Shown in pieces: positions 1-9,198 of a stretch of DNA of 64,000 nucleotides. Position numbers and translations under genes: made by a program. This stretch comes from DATFVA01 sp963839165. Its GTDB lineage: Bacteria; Bacteroidota; Ignavibacteria; Ignavibacteriales; Ignavibacteriaceae. Position 1 is the first letter of the stretch. The number at the start of each line of letters is the position of its first letter. The stretch lies in NCBI GenBank assembly GCA_963839165.1, contig CAWIUG010000045.1:62001-126000 (forward strand), written 5' to 3'. The notes below the pieces were generated by a model that searched no databases, was not told where the DNA came from, and saw nothing but the letters and a program-made list of their open reading frames with translations.

Positions 1-2065
1 AATTATGGCGCATATTGATGCCGGTAAAACTACAACTACCGAGCGTATATTGTTTTATACCGGTAAGACTGCACAGAATTGGTGAAGTACATGACGGTGC
101 TGCTACAATGGACTGGATGGAACAGGAAAAAGAACGCGGAATTACTATTACAAGTGCCGCAACAACATGTTTCTGGAGACGATCATCAGATAAATATTAT
201 TGATACTCCCGGACACGTTGATTTTACAGTTGAAGTTGAAAGATCTTTAAGAGTTCTTGATGGTGCTGTTGCCTTATTTTGTGCCGTAGGCGGAGTTGAA
301 CCACAATCAGAAACCGTCTGGAGACAAGCTGATAAATATAAAGTTCCGAGAATTGCTTTTATTAATAAAATGGACAGAACCGGCGCGGATTTTTATCAAT
401 GCGGTACAGATGATGAAAGACAGACTAGGCGCTAATGCAATCCCGATCAATCTTCCTATTGGTGAAGGCGATATGTTTGCCGGTGTTATTGATCTTATTA
501 CTTTTAAAGCAAGAATGTATCATGATGAAACTTTCGGTGCTACTTTTGATGAAATAGAAATTCCTGAAGATTTAATGGAAATTGCAAAAAAATACAGAAC
601 CGAAATGCTTGAAGCGGTTTCCGATGTTGATGATACACTTGCTTGAAAAATATCTTGAAGGTAAAGAGATTACTGAAGATGAAATAAAGAATGTTTTAAG
701 AAAAGCCACGATTGAACTAAAGATTATTCCTGTTCTTTGCGGATCAGCTTTTAAAAATAAAGGTGTTCAAAAACTTCTTGATTCGTATTGTTGATTTTCT
801 TCCTTCTCCAATAGATTTTAAAGAGATTGAAGCTCATCATATCGGAATAAACGATATGGTTAAAAGAAAAATTGATGCAAATGAGAAATTTACTGCGCTG
901 GCATTTAAAATTATGAATGATCCGTTACGTAGGTAAACTTACATTCTTTAGAGTTTATTCAGGTACATTAAAAGCAGGTTCATATATTTATAATGCAGTA
1001 AGCGGTAAAGAAAGAAAGAATAAGCCGTCTGCTGCAGATGCATGCAAATCATCGTGAAGAAATTGATGAAGTACGTGCTGGTGATATTGCCGCTGCCGTT
1101 GGTTTAAAATTTACAAAAACCGGTGATACTCTCTGCGCTGAAGAAGATCCTGTCGTTCTGGAAAAAATTATATTTCCGGAACCTGTTATCCAGATTGCTA
1201 TTGAACCAAAAACAAAAGCTGATCAGGATAAATTATCTGATTCATTAGTTAAATTATCTGATGAAGATCCTACTTTCAGAGTTAAAGTTGATGAAGAAAC
1301 CGGTCAAACTTTGATCAGCGGTATGGGTGAACTTCATCTTGAAATTCTGGTTGACAGGATGAGAAGAGAATTTAAAGTTGAAGCAAATGTCGGTAAAGCC
1401 GCAGGTTGCATACAGAGAAGTCATTACCCAGACAGTTAATGCTGAAGGAAAGTTTATTAAACAGTCCGGCGGTCGAGGAAAATATGGTCACGTATGGATT
1501 GAACTTGGTCCAAATGAACCAGGTAAGGGATATGAATTTACGAATGCAATTGTTGGCGGTATGGTTCCAAAAGAATATATTCCTCCTGTTTCAGCTGGAA
1601 TACAGGAAGCGATGAGAAATGGTGTTGTTGCAGGATTCCCGGTTGTGGATGTTAAAGCAAAGCTTTATGATGGATCTTATCATGATGTTGATTCTGATGA
1701 GATTTCATTTAAAGTTGCAGGCTCTATTGCCTTTAAAGAAGGAGCCAGAAAAGCAAAACCAGTGCTTCTTGAACCGATTATGAATGTTGAAGTTGTTACT
1801 CCCGAAGAATATCTAGGAGACGTAATGGGAGATCTTAATTCACGACGCGGTAAGATAGAAGGATTTTCAGCCAGAAAAGATGCCCAGGTTATTAAAGCGA
1901 CAGTGCCTCTTTCAGAAATGTTTGGTTATGCAACCGTTTTAAGATCAATGACACAGGGACGTGCAATTTATACTATGCAGTTTTCTCATTACATCGGAAG
2001 TTCCAAAATCAATTGCTGATGAAATTGCTGAAAAAACTGTAGGTAAAAAATCATTAACTGCATAA
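1..2065 (+). CDS. fusA: Elongation factor G (5' partial, nine +1 frameshifts in this sequence)
   Basis: Translocase GTPase that moves tRNAs and mRNA through the ribosome. The reading starts inside the G1 region (MAHIDAGKTTTTERI), so roughly the first 15-20 residues lie outside the window. G3 (DTPGHVDF) and G4 (NKMD) are present, followed by domains II-V ending at the TAA at 2063-2065. The protein is full-length only if nine extra bases are skipped, at about 71, 180, 403, 641, 786, 925, 1010, 1398 and 1993. Each skip restores an EF-G motif, for example VGKPQVAYREV and DDTLLEKYLEG. No deletion is needed. It sits 42 bp upstream of tuf, the usual str-operon order. Consensus errors are the likeliest reason; identity is certain. 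Confidence 0.95.
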
Positions 2066-2107
2066 CAAATTTTTAATAAAAGAAAAAAAATTAAAGGAGA
2101 TAATTAG

Positions 2108-3314
2108 ATGGCAAAAGAAAAATTTGATAGGAGTAAACCTCACGTTAACGTAGGTACAATAGGTCACGTAGATCATGGTAAAACTACATTAACAGCTGCC
2201 ATCACAATGGCTCTTGCTAAAAAGGGCTTATCAGAAATCAGAACATTTGATAGTATTGATAATGCTCCCGAAGAAAGAGAAAGAGGTATTACTATCGCAA
2301 CTGCTCACGTTGAATATTCAACTGAAAACAGACACTATGCTCACGTTGACTGTCCGGGTCACGCTGACTATGTAAAGAATATGATTACAGGTGCTGCCCA
2401 GATGGATGGTGCAATACTTAGTGGTTGCCGCAACTGATGGTCCTATGCCTCAGACAAGAGAACATATTCTTCTTGCACGTCAGGTTGGTGTTCCTAAAAT
2501 AGTTGTGTTTATGAATAAAGTTGATATGGTTGATGATGAAGAATTGCTGGAATTGGTTGAAGTTGAGCTTAGAGATCTCTTAATTCTTATGAATTTCCTG
2601 GTGATGAAACTCCAATTATCAGCGGTTCTGCATTAAAAGCTCTGGAAGCTGCTTCAAGCGATGCACCTGTTGATGACCCGAGACTGCAGTGCATATGGGA
2701 TCTTATGAAAGCAGTTGATGAGTATATTCCATTACCTGAAAGAGATACTGATAAACCTTTCTTAATGCCTGTTGAGGATGTTTTCTCAATTACAGGTCGC
2801 GGTACGGTTGCAACAGGAAGAGTTGAAAGAGGACAGGTTAAAATTCAGGAAGAAGTTGAACTTATAGGTTTAGGTGTTCACAAGAAAACAGTTGTTACAG
2901 GTATCGAAATGTTCAGAAAAGAACTTGATGCTGCAATGGCTGGTGACAATGCCGGTATTCTTTTAAGAGGTGTTGATAAAAATGAAATTGAGAGAGGAAT
3001 GGTTCTGGCTAAAACTGGTTCCATCACTCCTCATAAAAAATTTGAAGGTGAAGTTTATATCCTGTCAAAAGAAGAAGGCGGACGTCATACACCTTTCTTT
3101 AACGGATACAGACCTCAGTTTTATTTCAGAACAACTGATGTTACCGGTGTTGCTACTTTACCGGAAGGAACTGAAATGGTTATGCCGGGTGACAAGTAAT
3201 GTTATCAGTTGAATTTGATTTCGGAAATAGCTATGGAAGAAGGATTACGTTTCGCTATCCGTGAAGGCGGTAGAACTGTCGGCTGCGGGAGTTGTAACTA
3301 AAATTATAGAATAA
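2108..3314 (+). CDS. tuf: Elongation factor Tu (frameshifted: three +1, two -1)
   Basis: GTPase that delivers aminoacyl-tRNA to the ribosome. The ATG at 2108 follows an AAGGAG ribosome-binding site. G1 (GHVDHGKTT), G3 (DCPGHADY) and G4 (NKVD) are clear. The frame is broken by an extra A at 2420 (inside AILVVAATDG), a missing base near 2583 (inside RDLLNSYEFPGDE), an extra T at 3197 that makes an immediate TAA, a missing base near 3210, and an extra T at 3284 (inside RTVGAGVV). The repaired protein is about 401 residues, close to the family's usual 395-400, and ends at TAA 3312-3314. It is followed by a terminator and then rpsJ. Confidence 0.95.
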
Positions 3315-3334
3315 TATAAATAAGAACCGCTCTT

Positions 3335-3359
3335 AAAGGGAGTTTTGAACTCCCTTTTT
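3335..3359 (+). terminator. Rho-independent terminator or attenuator after tuf
   Basis: A 10-bp stem (AAAGGGAGTT with AACTCCCTTT, three-base loop) is followed directly by a T-run. It lies 21 bp after the tuf stop and 31 bp before rpsJ. It either ends the str transcript or attenuates read-through into the S10 cluster. Confidence 0.8.
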
Positions 3360-3389
3360 GTGTGTTAAAATAAAAGGAGATTATTAAAA

Positions 3390-3700
3390 GTGCCTGGTCA
3401 GAAGATAAGAATAAAATTGAAATCGTACGATCATATTTTGATCGATAAATCGACTGAAAAGATCATTAAAGACTGTTAGAAGTACAGGTGCGGTGGTATC
3501 AGGACCAATTCCTCTTACCGACAAAAAGAACAGTCTATACTGTCTTAAGATCTCCTCACGTTGATAAAAAATCTCGTGAACAGTTTGAAACACGGGCACA
3601 TAAAAGAATTATTGATATTCATAATTCAAATAATAAAACAGTCGATTCACTTAGTAAACTTGATATTCCCGCTGGAGTGGATATTGAGATAAAGCTTTAA
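3390..3700 (+). CDS. rpsJ: 30S ribosomal protein S10 (two +1 frameshifts)
   Basis: Small-subunit head protein (NusE when acting in antitermination) and first gene of the S10 cluster. The GTG start at 3390 follows an AAAGGAG ribosome-binding site and gives PGQKIRIKLKSYDHILIDK. An extra G at 3471 breaks KIIKTVRSTGA, and an extra A at 3517 breaks the hallmark GPIPLPTKR motif. The last frame ends DIPAGVDIEIKL at 3700. The repaired length is about 102 residues, normal for S10. The stop codon touches the region upstream of rplC. Confidence 0.93.
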
Positions 3701-3717
3701 TGATTTTTGGAGTTAAG

Positions 3718-4341
3718 ATGTCCGGAATTATAGGAAAAAAAATAGGAATGTCGAGCGTGTTTGACGCACAGGGAGATCTGATTCCCGTAACAGTCATTCA
3801 GGCAGGCCCTTGTAAGATTGTTTCTATCCGTACCAAAGAGAAAGACGGTTATGAAGCCCTTCAGCTTGGATATGGACAAAGAAAAGAAAAAAATATTTCC
3901 AAACCCGTTACGGGGCAGTATAAAAAGAATAACCTTACTCCGGCTGCCATCCTGAAAGAGTTTAAATTTGCTTCGATGGCCGAATATAAAATCGGAGATG
4001 AAGTGAAAGTAGACTTATTCAAAGAGGGTGAGAAAATAAAGGTGAGAGGCAAGAGTATTGGTAAAGGTTTTCAGGGAGTAATGAAACGTCACGGCTTTGG
4101 AGGTGTGGGAGGAACTACTCACGGACAAAGTGACAGGTTAAGAGCTCCCGGTTCTATCGGATCCAGTTCGTATCCTTCAAGAGTTTTTAAGGGTCAGAGA
4201 ATGGCCGGAAGAAAAGGATATGAGAACGTAACCACATCAAATTTGAGAGTGGTTAAGATTATTCCGGAACAAAATCTGATTTTGGTAAAAGGTGCTGTTC
4301 CCGGAGCCGTTAATTCATATGTTGAACTTATTAAGCCTTAA
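3718..4341 (+). CDS. rplC: 50S ribosomal protein L3
   Basis: Large-subunit protein that nucleates assembly near the peptidyl-transferase centre. The sequence has the L3 opening (GIIGKKIGMSSVFD), the conserved GKGFQGVMKRHGFGG segment, and the basic loop around GSIGSSSYPSRVFKGQRMAGR that reaches into the rRNA core. I chose ATG 3718 rather than the upstream in-frame ATG at 3700: it has a GGAG motif seven bases upstream and gives the usual N-terminus (MSGIIG). The length of 207 residues is typical. It is second in the S10 cluster, between rpsJ and rplD. Confidence 0.95.
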   Translation: MSGIIGKKIGMSSVFDAQGDLIPVTVIQAGPCKIVSIRTKEKDGYEALQLGYGQRKEKNISKPVTGQYKKNNLTPAAILKEFKFASMAEYKIGDEVKVDLFKEGEKIKVRGKSIGKGFQGVMKRHGFGGVGGTTHGQSDRLRAPGSIGSSSYPSRVFKGQRMAGRKGYENVTTSNLRVVKIIPEQNLILVKGAVPGAVNSYVELIKP

Positions 4342-4386
4342 CCTGGTACAGGCAGGCTGAAAAAATGAAGTAATTTTGGTATAAAA

Positions 4387-4989
4387 ATGAAAATTGATGT
4401 ATTAAAAACAGATGGTTCTTCTACCGGCAGACAAATAGATTTGTCTGATGAAATTTTCGGAATTGAGCCGAACAGTCACGCGATGTATTTATCTGTCAGG
4501 TCTTACCTTGCCAACCAGAGACAGGGAACGCATAAGACAAAGGAGAGAGGCGAGGTCAGAGGCGGCGGTAAAAAACCCTGGAAGCAGAAGGGAAGAGGCG
4601 GTGCCCGTGCAGGTACAACACGTTCTCCTCTGTGGGTAGGCGGCGGAACGATTTTCGGTCCAAGGCCGAGGGAATACCGTCAGGATTTACCAAAGAAAAT
4701 TAAAAGACTTGGCAGGACATCTGCTTTAAGTTCCAAAGTTAAAGACGAACAATTGATGATTGTTGAGGATTTCAGTTTCGATACTCCTAAAACAAAAGAA
4801 TTTGTGCAGATACTTCAATCTCTGAATGCAGACGGTAAAAAAGTTCTGCTGCTTACGAATGGAAATCAAACAAGCGTATATAAAGCTGGAAGAAACATTC
4901 CTAAGGTCAAAGTACTTGAGGCTGATAAAGCATCAACTTATGACATACTTAATAACCAGATCCTGGTACTGCAGGAAAGCGCTAGTTAA
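4387..4989 (+). CDS. rplD: 50S ribosomal protein L4
   Basis: Early-assembling large-subunit protein whose extended loop lines the peptide exit tunnel. That loop is visible as a Gly/Arg/Lys-rich stretch at about residues 45-90 (RQGTHKTKERGEVRGGGKKPWKQKG then RGGARAGTTRSPLWVGGG), followed by the globular domain with VLLLTNGNQ. The 200-residue length is typical. It is third in the S10 cluster after rplC. In some bacteria L4 autoregulates the S10 operon; no matching leader was recognised here. Confidence 0.95.
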   Translation: MKIDVLKTDGSSTGRQIDLSDEIFGIEPNSHAMYLSVRSYLANQRQGTHKTKERGEVRGGGKKPWKQKGRGGARAGTTRSPLWVGGGTIFGPRPREYRQDLPKKIKRLGRTSALSSKVKDEQLMIVEDFSFDTPKTKEFVQILQSLNADGKKVLLLTNGNQTSVYKAGRNIPKVKVLEADKASTYDILNNQILVLQESAS

Positions 4990-5033
4990 TGTAATTGCAA
5001 AAACCTTCGGGAATAGTGGAAAGGTAGAGACTG

Positions 5034-5330
5034 ATGCATAACGTTTTAATTCGTCCGCTGATAACTGAAAAGATGACTAATATTTCTGCTGATCAGCCTG
5101 GAAAATACGGGTTCATTGTTAACCCTAAATCTAATAAAGTTGAAATTGCTAAAGCAATTGAACAGAAGTTTAATGTTCATGTTACTGAGGTTAAAACTTT
5201 GAATCACAGCGGTAAAACGAAAACTCAGTTCAGGAAGAGTGGCAGGTTTACGGGAAAAACCGCTAAATTCAAAAAAGCAATTATTACACTTAAAGAAGGC
5301 GAAACAATAGAATTGTTTGAGCAAGTTTAG
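5034..5330 (+). CDS. rplW: 50S ribosomal protein L23
   Basis: Large-subunit protein at the tunnel exit and docking site for trigger factor and SRP. It opens HNVLIRPLITEKMT, the L23 signature, and carries the central YGFIVNPKSNKVEIAKAIE segment and a basic KTKTQFRKSGRFTGK loop. Its 98 residues are typical. The start lies 44 bp after rplD in the fixed L4-L23-L2 order. Confidence 0.94.
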   Translation: MHNVLIRPLITEKMTNISADQPGKYGFIVNPKSNKVEIAKAIEQKFNVHVTEVKTLNHSGKTKTQFRKSGRFTGKTAKFKKAIITLKEGETIELFEQV

Positions 5331-5350
5331 AGAGAATAAGGATTTTATAA

Positions 5351-6178
5351 ATGGCTATTAAAAAATTAAAACCCGTAACCCCGGGATCAAGATTTAGTTC
5401 TAAATCCTCTTTTGATGAGATAACCAGAACTTCTCCTGAGAAATCGCTTACCACTGCTTTGAGAAAAAGTGGAGGAAGAAATAATAAGGGAAGGGTTACC
5501 GCAAGGCATATTGGAGGCGGTCATAAAAGAAGATACAGAATTATCGACTTTAAAAGAGATAAAAAAGGTATTCAGGCAAAGGTTTTCTCTATAGAGTATG
5601 ACCCGAACAGAACATCCCGAATTGCTCTTCTACATTACGCAGATGGTGAGAAAAGATATATTCTTGCTCCTGAGGGCTTGAAAGTAGGAGATTCGGTTTC
5701 TTCTGGTCCTGGAAGTGAAATTTCTGTCGGAAATTCATTACCTCTTAAGGAAATGCCGCTTGGTAGTTTTGTTCACAATGTTGAAATCAAACCTGGCAAA
5801 GGCGGACAAATAGGAAGAAGTGCAGGATCTTCGATTCAGTTACTTGCGAAAGAAGGTAACTATGCCCAGTTAAAGATGCCTTCAGGTGAAGTAAGGATGA
5901 TCCGACTGGAATGTATGGCAACATATGGATCTGTTGGAAATGCTGAACAGGAAAACATTGATCTGGGTAAAGCGGGCAGAAGAAGATGGCTTGGTAAGAG
6001 GCCTTATGTAAGAGGTGTTGCTATGAACCCAGTAGATCACCCTATGGGCGGTGGTGAGGGTAAAACCTCAGGCGGCGGTCACCCGGTTTCTCCTTGGGGA
6101 CAAAAAGCCAAAGGTTTGAAAACCAGGAAACATAAAAAAGAATCAAATAAGTTAATCATTAAAAGACGTAACAAGTAG
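5351..6178 (+). CDS. rplB: 50S ribosomal protein L2
   Basis: Core large-subunit protein needed for subunit association and peptidyl transfer. The sequence shows the N-terminal KLKPVTPGSRF, RNNKGRVTARHIGGGHKRRYR, and the highly conserved RGVAMNPVDHPMGGGEGKTSGG segment holding the functional histidine. The C-terminus is strongly basic. The length of 275 residues is normal and the frame is intact, unlike several neighbours of similar conservation. It lies between rplW and rpsS. Confidence 0.96.
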   Translation: MAIKKLKPVTPGSRFSSKSSFDEITRTSPEKSLTTALRKSGGRNNKGRVTARHIGGGHKRRYRIIDFKRDKKGIQAKVFSIEYDPNRTSRIALLHYADGEKRYILAPEGLKVGDSVSSGPGSEISVGNSLPLKEMPLGSFVHNVEIKPGKGGQIGRSAGSSIQLLAKEGNYAQLKMPSGEVRMIRLECMATYGSVGNAEQENIDLGKAGRRRWLGKRPYVRGVAMNPVDHPMGGGEGKTSGGGHPVSPWGQKAKGLKTRKHKKESNKLIIKRRNK

Positions 6179-6186
6179 AGAATTGT

Positions 6187-6474
6187 ATGCCAAGATCGGT
6201 AAAAAAAGGGCCATTTGTTGATATCAAACTGGCTTCTAAAATAGACAAGCTGAACGAGACTAATCAGAAAAAAATAATTAAAACCTGGTCGCGTTCATCA
6301 ACCATTATACCTGATTTTGTAGGTCATACAATAGCTGTGCATAATGGTAATAAAATGATTCCGGTATATATAACGGAGAATATGGTTGGTCATAAATTAG
6401 GTGAATTTGCACCAACACGTATCTTCAGAGGACACCCCGGAACAAAAGCAGAAAAAGCTTCAAAGGCAAAGTAA
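6187..6474 (+). CDS. rpsS: 30S ribosomal protein S19
   Basis: Head protein of the small subunit that works with S13 near the tRNA sites. Clear S19 features are PRSVKKGPFVD at the start, WSRSSTIIPDFVGHTIAVHNG, and VGHKLGEFAPTRIFRGH. The length of 95 residues is typical. It starts 8 bp after the rplB stop, consistent with tight coupling. Confidence 0.95.
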   Translation: MPRSVKKGPFVDIKLASKIDKLNETNQKKIIKTWSRSSTIIPDFVGHTIAVHNGNKMIPVYITENMVGHKLGEFAPTRIFRGHPGTKAEKASKAK

Positions 6475-6495
6475 ACATAACAAGGATTTTAAGGA

Positions 6496-6840
6496 ATGGA
6501 AGCAAAAGCAATAAACAGATATATTGGTTCATCACCCAGGAAGATGAGATTAGTAATCGACTTGATCCGTGGTATCTCGGTTGAAAGAGCACTTGAAGTA
6601 CTGCATTTTTCCTCAAAGCATGCTTCGAAAGATGCTGAGAAAACTTTAAGATCAGCTGTTTCAAATATTATGAACCTGGACGATTCAACCAGGGTTGACC
6701 CTGCTGACCTTTTTGTAAAAGAAGCTTTTGTTGACCAGGGACCGACATTGAAAAGAATCTCACCTGCTCCAATGGGCAGAGCTTATAGGATAAGAAAAAG
6801 ATCTTGTCATTTAACAATAGTAGTTGCAACTAAAGCATAA
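6496..6840 (+). CDS. rplV: 50S ribosomal protein L22
   Basis: Large-subunit protein whose beta-hairpin lines the exit tunnel. Diagnostic parts are YIGSSPRKMRLVIDLIRG near the start, the helix ALEVLHFSSKHASKDAEKTLRSA, and the hairpin GPTLKRISPAPMGRAYRIRKRS. The length of 114 residues fits. It is encoded between rpsS and rpsC. Confidence 0.95.
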   Translation: MEAKAINRYIGSSPRKMRLVIDLIRGISVERALEVLHFSSKHASKDAEKTLRSAVSNIMNLDDSTRVDPADLFVKEAFVDQGPTLKRISPAPMGRAYRIRKRSCHLTIVVATKA

Positions 6841-6858
6841 TTTTTAGGAGGTTAATTT

Positions 6859-7500
6859 TTGGGACAGAAAACAAACCCGATCGGGTTAAGAGTTGGAATC
6901 ATCAGAGGATGGGACTCTAATTGGTATGAAAATAAAAGTTACGCTCCCAAGCTAAAAGAAGATGAAAAACTGAGAGCATACATTAGAAACCGCTTGAAGA
7001 AAGCAGGTATTTCACGTATTGTGATCGACAGAACCTCCAAAAATATTATTCTTACAATACATACTTCCCGTCCTGGTGTTGTGATAGGGAAAAGCGGCAA
7101 GGAAATTACCCAGCTTGAGCAGGAATTAAAACAGGTTACAGATAAGGAAGTTAAAGTACAGATATCAGAAATTAAAAGACCTGAGCTTGATGCATTTCTT
7201 GTTGCTGAAAATATTGCCAACCAGCTGCAGGGAAGAGTTTCTTTCAGACGAGCGATGAAAATGGCAATAACAGCTGCTATGAGAATGGGTGCTGAGGGTA
7301 TCAGGATTATGTGTGCAGGCAGATTAGGTGGTGCTGAAATGGCAAGAACAGAACAATATAAAGAAGGCAGAATTCCTTTGCATACCCTAAGAGCTGATAT
7401 TGATTATGCAAATGGGAGAGCTGAAACCATCTATGGTTCAATTGGAATTAAAGTTTGGATTTGCCGGGGAGAAATTCTTGGTAAAAGAGTTACTGAATAA
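6859..7500 (+). CDS. rpsC: 30S ribosomal protein S3
   Basis: Small-subunit protein at the mRNA entry tunnel with helicase-assisting basic residues. It starts with TTG at 6859 behind a strong TAGGAGG site eight bases upstream, giving GQKTNPIGLRVGIIRGWDS. The KH domain contains VVIGKSGKEI, and the C-terminal domain has GRLGGAEMARTEQYKEGRIPLHTLRADIDY. The 213-residue length is normal. TTG starts recur through this cluster. Confidence 0.95.
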   Translation: MGQKTNPIGLRVGIIRGWDSNWYENKSYAPKLKEDEKLRAYIRNRLKKAGISRIVIDRTSKNIILTIHTSRPGVVIGKSGKEITQLEQELKQVTDKEVKVQISEIKRPELDAFLVAENIANQLQGRVSFRRAMKMAITAAMRMGAEGIRIMCAGRLGGAEMARTEQYKEGRIPLHTLRADIDYANGRAETIYGSIGIKVWICRGEILGKRVTE

Positions 7501-7524
7501 AAAAGTTATCCGGAGTTTTTAATT

Positions 7525-7941
7525 ATGTTAATGCCTAAAAGAGTAAAGTATAGAAAAGCCCAGCGCGGAAGGATGGCTGGTAAGGCTTATAAGGGAAGCC
7601 GTGTTTCATTTGGTGATTACGGTCTGAAAGCTTTAGAGCCTCACTGGATAACAAGCAGGCAGATTGAAGCCTGTCGTGTTGCCCTTTCCAGAAAAATGAA
7701 ACGTGACGGTAAAGTTTGGATTAGAATATTTCCTGATAAACCTGTTTCAAAGAAACCGCTTGAAACAAGAATGGGAAAAGGAAAAGGCGCCCCTGAATTC
7801 TGGGTTGCGGTTGTGAAACCGGGAAGAGTTCTGTTTGAGGTGTCTGGAGTATCTAAAGAACTGGCAGAAGAAGCATTAAAACTTTGTTCTTATAAACTGC
7901 CGATTAAAACTAAAGTGGTTTCAAGACCAGATTTAAGTTAA
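7525..7941 (+). CDS. rplP: 50S ribosomal protein L16
   Basis: Large-subunit protein near the A-site and central protuberance. It begins LMPKRVKYRKAQRGRMAG and carries the conserved GDYGLKALEPHWITSRQIEACR and GKGKGAPEFWVAVVKPGRVLFE segments. The start at 7525 has GGAG ten bases upstream; an ATG two codons later (MPKRVKYR) is an equally common L16 start. The length of 138 residues is typical. It sits in the fixed order S3-L16-L29. Confidence 0.95.
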   Translation: MLMPKRVKYRKAQRGRMAGKAYKGSRVSFGDYGLKALEPHWITSRQIEACRVALSRKMKRDGKVWIRIFPDKPVSKKPLETRMGKGKGAPEFWVAVVKPGRVLFEVSGVSKELAEEALKLCSYKLPIKTKVVSRPDLS

Positions 7942-7953
7942 CGAGGTGAGTAA

Positions 7954-8181
7954 ATGAAAATCCATGAAATTAGAGAAATGAAAACTGAAGAGCTTAAGAA
8001 GAGAATTGAAGAAGAAGAAAGAAATATCGTCGATTTAAGGTTTGCTCATCAGTTGAAACAATTAACCAATACGGCTAAACTTGGTCTTGCAAAGAAAGAT
8101 ATTGCCAAATTGAAAACTGTTCTCAAAGAAAGAGAAATGGCTGAAGCAGGGTCTGAGAAAAAAGAAGGAGTCGAGGCGTAA
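7954..8181 (+). CDS. rpmC: 50S ribosomal protein L29
   Basis: Small two-helix protein at the tunnel exit. It reads MKIHEIREMKTEELKKRIEE and then DLRFAHQLKQLTNTAKLGLAKKDIAKLKT, the L29 fold signature. At 75 residues it is slightly longer than many homologues because of a charged tail (EAGSEKKEGVEA). Its stop codon directly abuts the rpsQ start, so translation is probably coupled. Confidence 0.93.
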   Translation: MKIHEIREMKTEELKKRIEEEERNIVDLRFAHQLKQLTNTAKLGLAKKDIAKLKTVLKEREMAEAGSEKKEGVEA

Positions 8182-8439
8182 ATGGAACAGCGTCCTTTAA
8201 GAAAAACCAGGATAGGAATTGTTGTAAGTAATAAAATGCAGAAAACAATTACTGTTGCAATTGAAAGAAGAGTTCCTCATCCTCTTTATAATAAATATTA
8301 TAAAAAAACAACAAACCTTATGGCTCACGATGAAAAAAGTGAATGCAATATTGGTGATAAAGTTAAAATAATGGAATCACGCCCAATAAGTTCAAAAAAA
8401 AGATGGCGTTTAGTTGAAATTGTTGAAAAAGCCAAGTAA
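8182..8439 (+). CDS. rpsQ: 30S ribosomal protein S17
   Basis: Primary 16S-binding protein of the small-subunit body. OB-fold features include RKTRIGIVVSNKMQKTITVAIERRVPHPLY and the C-terminal GDKVKIMESRPISSKKRWRLVEI. The length of 85 residues is typical. It begins immediately after the rpmC stop codon, with a GGAGTCGAGG site inside the end of rpmC. Confidence 0.95.
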   Translation: MEQRPLRKTRIGIVVSNKMQKTITVAIERRVPHPLYNKYYKKTTNLMAHDEKSECNIGDKVKIMESRPISSKKRWRLVEIVEKAK

Positions 8440-8454
8440 AGGAAGCAGGAGAAA

Positions 8455-8824
8455 ATGATACAGGAAGAAACAAATCTTAGTGGTTGCCGATAACTCCGGC
8501 GCGAAAAAAGTCAGATGCATCCGTGTACTTGGCGGCAGCGGAAGGAAATATGCAAGTGTGGGCGACTTGATTGTTGTTACGGTTAAATCAGCTATTCCTA
8601 ACGGAGCAGTTAAAAAAGGTGAAGTATCACGTGCAGTAATCGTCAGAACCAAGAAAGAAGTTAGAAGAAAAGATGGTTCATATATCAGATTTGATGAAAA
8701 TGCTGCAGTTTTAATAAATAATATGAACGAACCTAAAGGTACACGTATCTTTGGACCTGTCGCAAGAGAATTAAGAGAAAAACAATTTATGAAAATTGTT
8801 TCATTAGCACCTGAAGTTTTATAA
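8455..8824 (+). CDS. rplN: 50S ribosomal protein L14 (one +1 frameshift)
   Basis: Large-subunit protein at the subunit interface. ATG 8455 follows a CAGGAGAA site and encodes MIQEETNL; an extra A at 8479 then breaks the frame. Skipping it gives the L14 signature VVADNSGAKKVRCIRVLGGS and runs to the stop at 8824 (GPVARELREKQFMKIVSLAPEVL). The repaired length is about 122 residues, exactly L14. The altered 14-base stretch CTTAGTGGTTGCCG also occurs at a frameshift in tuf. Confidence 0.94.
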
Positions 8825-8838
8825 GAATTGGATGAAAA

Positions 8839-9164
8839 ATGAAAATTCGTAAAAATGATAATGTAATGGTTATTTCCGGTAACGATAAAGGAAAAACAGG
8901 TAAAGTCCTTAAAGTTTTCCCTAAGAATACCAGGGTTATTGTTGAAGGAATTAATCTGAGGAAAAGGCATACGAAGCCGAGTCAGAATAAGTCCTCAGGG
9001 AGGCATAATAGAAAAAGAGGCCCCTATTACATGCTTCTAATGTTATGCTGCTTGATCCTAAAACAAATGTGCCAACCAGACTTGGTTCACAGGTGATCCT
9101 TGACGAGAATACCGGCAAAAAGAAAAGAGCTCGTGTCAGCAGATCCACCGGAGAAATGGTTTAA
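8839..9164 (+). CDS. rplX: 50S ribosomal protein L24 (two +1 frameshifts)
   Basis: Assembly-initiating large-subunit protein. It opens with the KOW motif (NDNVMVISGNDKGKTGKVLKV). An extra T at 8992 and an extra A at 9029 interrupt the conserved stretch that should read PSQNKPQGGIIEKEAPIHAS then NVMLLDPKTNVPTRLG. Removing both gives a protein of about 107 residues ending STGEMV at 9164. Uncorrected, it would stop at 9096 after a nonsense tail. Confidence 0.93.
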
Positions 9165-9198
9165 TATTTTATAATCACCCTAAAGCGAATTATTAGAA

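Noticed and set aside
1..3314. fusA and tuf as true pseudogenes
   Set aside because: The amino-acid sequence between breaks is fully conserved with no substitutions or internal stops in the right frame, which is not how neutral decay looks; errors or recoding are better explanations.
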